Shown here: positions 63,275 to 64,000 of the stretch, piece after piece
Numbering within the stretch: the first letter of the stretch is position 1
Layout: each line of letters begins with the position of its first letter
Assembly (NCBI GenBank): GCA_022828595.1
Contig: JAKGHH010000003.1
Span: 105,175,583 to 105,239,582 of the forward strand
Direction of reading: 5' to 3'
Length of the DNA: 64,000 nucleotides
Source: Nelumbo lutea
Lineage: Eukaryota; Streptophyta; Magnoliopsida; Proteales; Nelumbonaceae
Notes under the pieces: model-generated
What the model was told of the DNA's origin: nothing
Database searches by the model: none
What the model saw: only the letters and a program-made list of their open reading frames with translations
Made by a program: the position numbers and the translations under genes

Positions 63275-64000
63275 ATAATCACGTGGTGACTTTCTTTTGA
63301 TGGAAGCTTTCTCAGTAACTCAGGTCAATCAGGAATAGAGAGTATTGTTAGGAGACATGATGGTAATACTTCGGTCTGTATTCAGGCCCAACTACAGTTG
63401 GTACCTCATTGAGGCTGAACTATTGGCAGTTTCTCATGGGCTAAACCAGTGTATAGAATTGATTGGAATTGGGTTGTTGTTGGAAGAAACTGTCAACATC
63501 AAATAGTAATTTGGTAGTAGGCTAGTTGAAACAAAAGGTTGAGAGAAATTAGTTTCTAAGATCTCTAATTAGAGAGGCACTGTCAAACTAGGTTAGTAGG
63601 TTTATCCCCCAATCTGACTGTTTGCTGAGCTGGATTCCCAGGTCTGCTAACAGCGTAACAGATAATATAGCAAGGACAGGAGTCCATAAGAGTGAAGTAG
63701 GATGGGGAATGCCACAGTGAGGTGAAAACTTACAACCGTTTTACAAATTTTATCATGTGGACATTCCGGCACTGTCAGTCGATGGCTGTTCCATATTTAC
63801 TATTCTACTTCTCCAAGACGATTGGAGAATTGTGTTTCTTTTTATCAACTTCTATTGGAGAATGATGGGAGAATGGCATGCCCAATTGTATTTATGGACT
63901 TCTACCATGTCTGTGATAGCCCAACCAGTTGCATTTCTTATATACTTTTTATGACTTTGGAAGCTTCAGAAATTTTTGAAAATGTCAAAACTACCCTTCA

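Larger units (their letters stand above)
61457..64000 (-). other. KIN13A intron running off the window
   Basis: Exon 61352-61456 begins with a complete codon after the acceptor ctttttag, so an upstream exon must exist. I could not find one before 64000. The intron holds a GGCCTCGTTC MITE (61695-62017) and a foldback (63039-63274). The remainder is AT-rich with no recognisable gene. Confidence 0.75.

Noticed and set aside
63726..63770. Possible upstream KIN13A exon ending at a gtaagt donor (minus strand, about 63737)
   Set aside because: It would splice in phase to [10 protein letters not shown], but the peptide before it (CPHDKICKTV) does not resemble the IKVVVRKRP sequence expected in kinesin-13 and its frame upstream is short. 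Left uncalled.

Overview
This is nuclear DNA of a flowering plant. The protein-coding genes are split by GT-AG introns, the proteins are plant-type (an ABCC transporter, an ESD4-type SUMO protease, NOP16 and kinesin-13A), and the spaces between exons are filled with plant transposon debris: a Tat-like Ty3/gypsy element, LINEs, a TRIM and many MITEs. The sequence does not let me name the species. There are no operons, no CRISPR arrays, and no tRNA or rRNA genes that I can see.

Layout. (1) About 1140-23973, + strand: a complete ABCC4/ABCC14-type ABC transporter gene, 11 coding exons, 1505 codons, no frame break. Its first intron (4759-18904, 14.1 kb) splits the first nucleotide-binding domain between Walker A and the Q-loop. 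It carries a nested insertion: a 5.5-kb gypsy element (8347-13857, target duplication gttga) sits inside the reverse transcriptase of an older LINE. (2) 23974-39312: a 15-kb intergenic stretch with no recognisable gene. It is a patchwork of LINE remnants, several MITEs with readable target-site duplications, and two long foldback elements. (3) 39313-49636, + strand: a complete ESD4 SUMO protease gene, 9 coding exons, 527 codons, catalytic His/Asp/Cys intact. (4) 49637-52798: intergenic, with two adjacent MITEs. (5) 52799-54222, + strand: a complete NOP16-like ribosome-biogenesis gene, 3 exons, 189 codons. (6) 55840-61456, - strand: the last 9 coding exons (607 codons) of kinesin-13A. The exons for the N-terminus lie beyond base 64000. 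Its introns hold a three-LTR TRIM, an unexplained hairpin and several small duplications.

The four genes are ordinary housekeeping or developmental genes with no evident functional link; NOP16 and KIN13A converge. The unusual content is in the introns and spacers. The best candidates for follow-up are the 172-bp near-perfect hairpin in a KIN13A intron (60101-60272), the tandem TRIM (59251-59821), the gypsy element that keeps its second RNase H but has no integrase, the GC-rich nested foldback (37296-38068), and a small foldback family present in three places. I found no sign of a wholly new multi-gene system. All exon borders were set by eye from splice consensus, frame continuity and remembered family sequence, and were not checked against transcripts.
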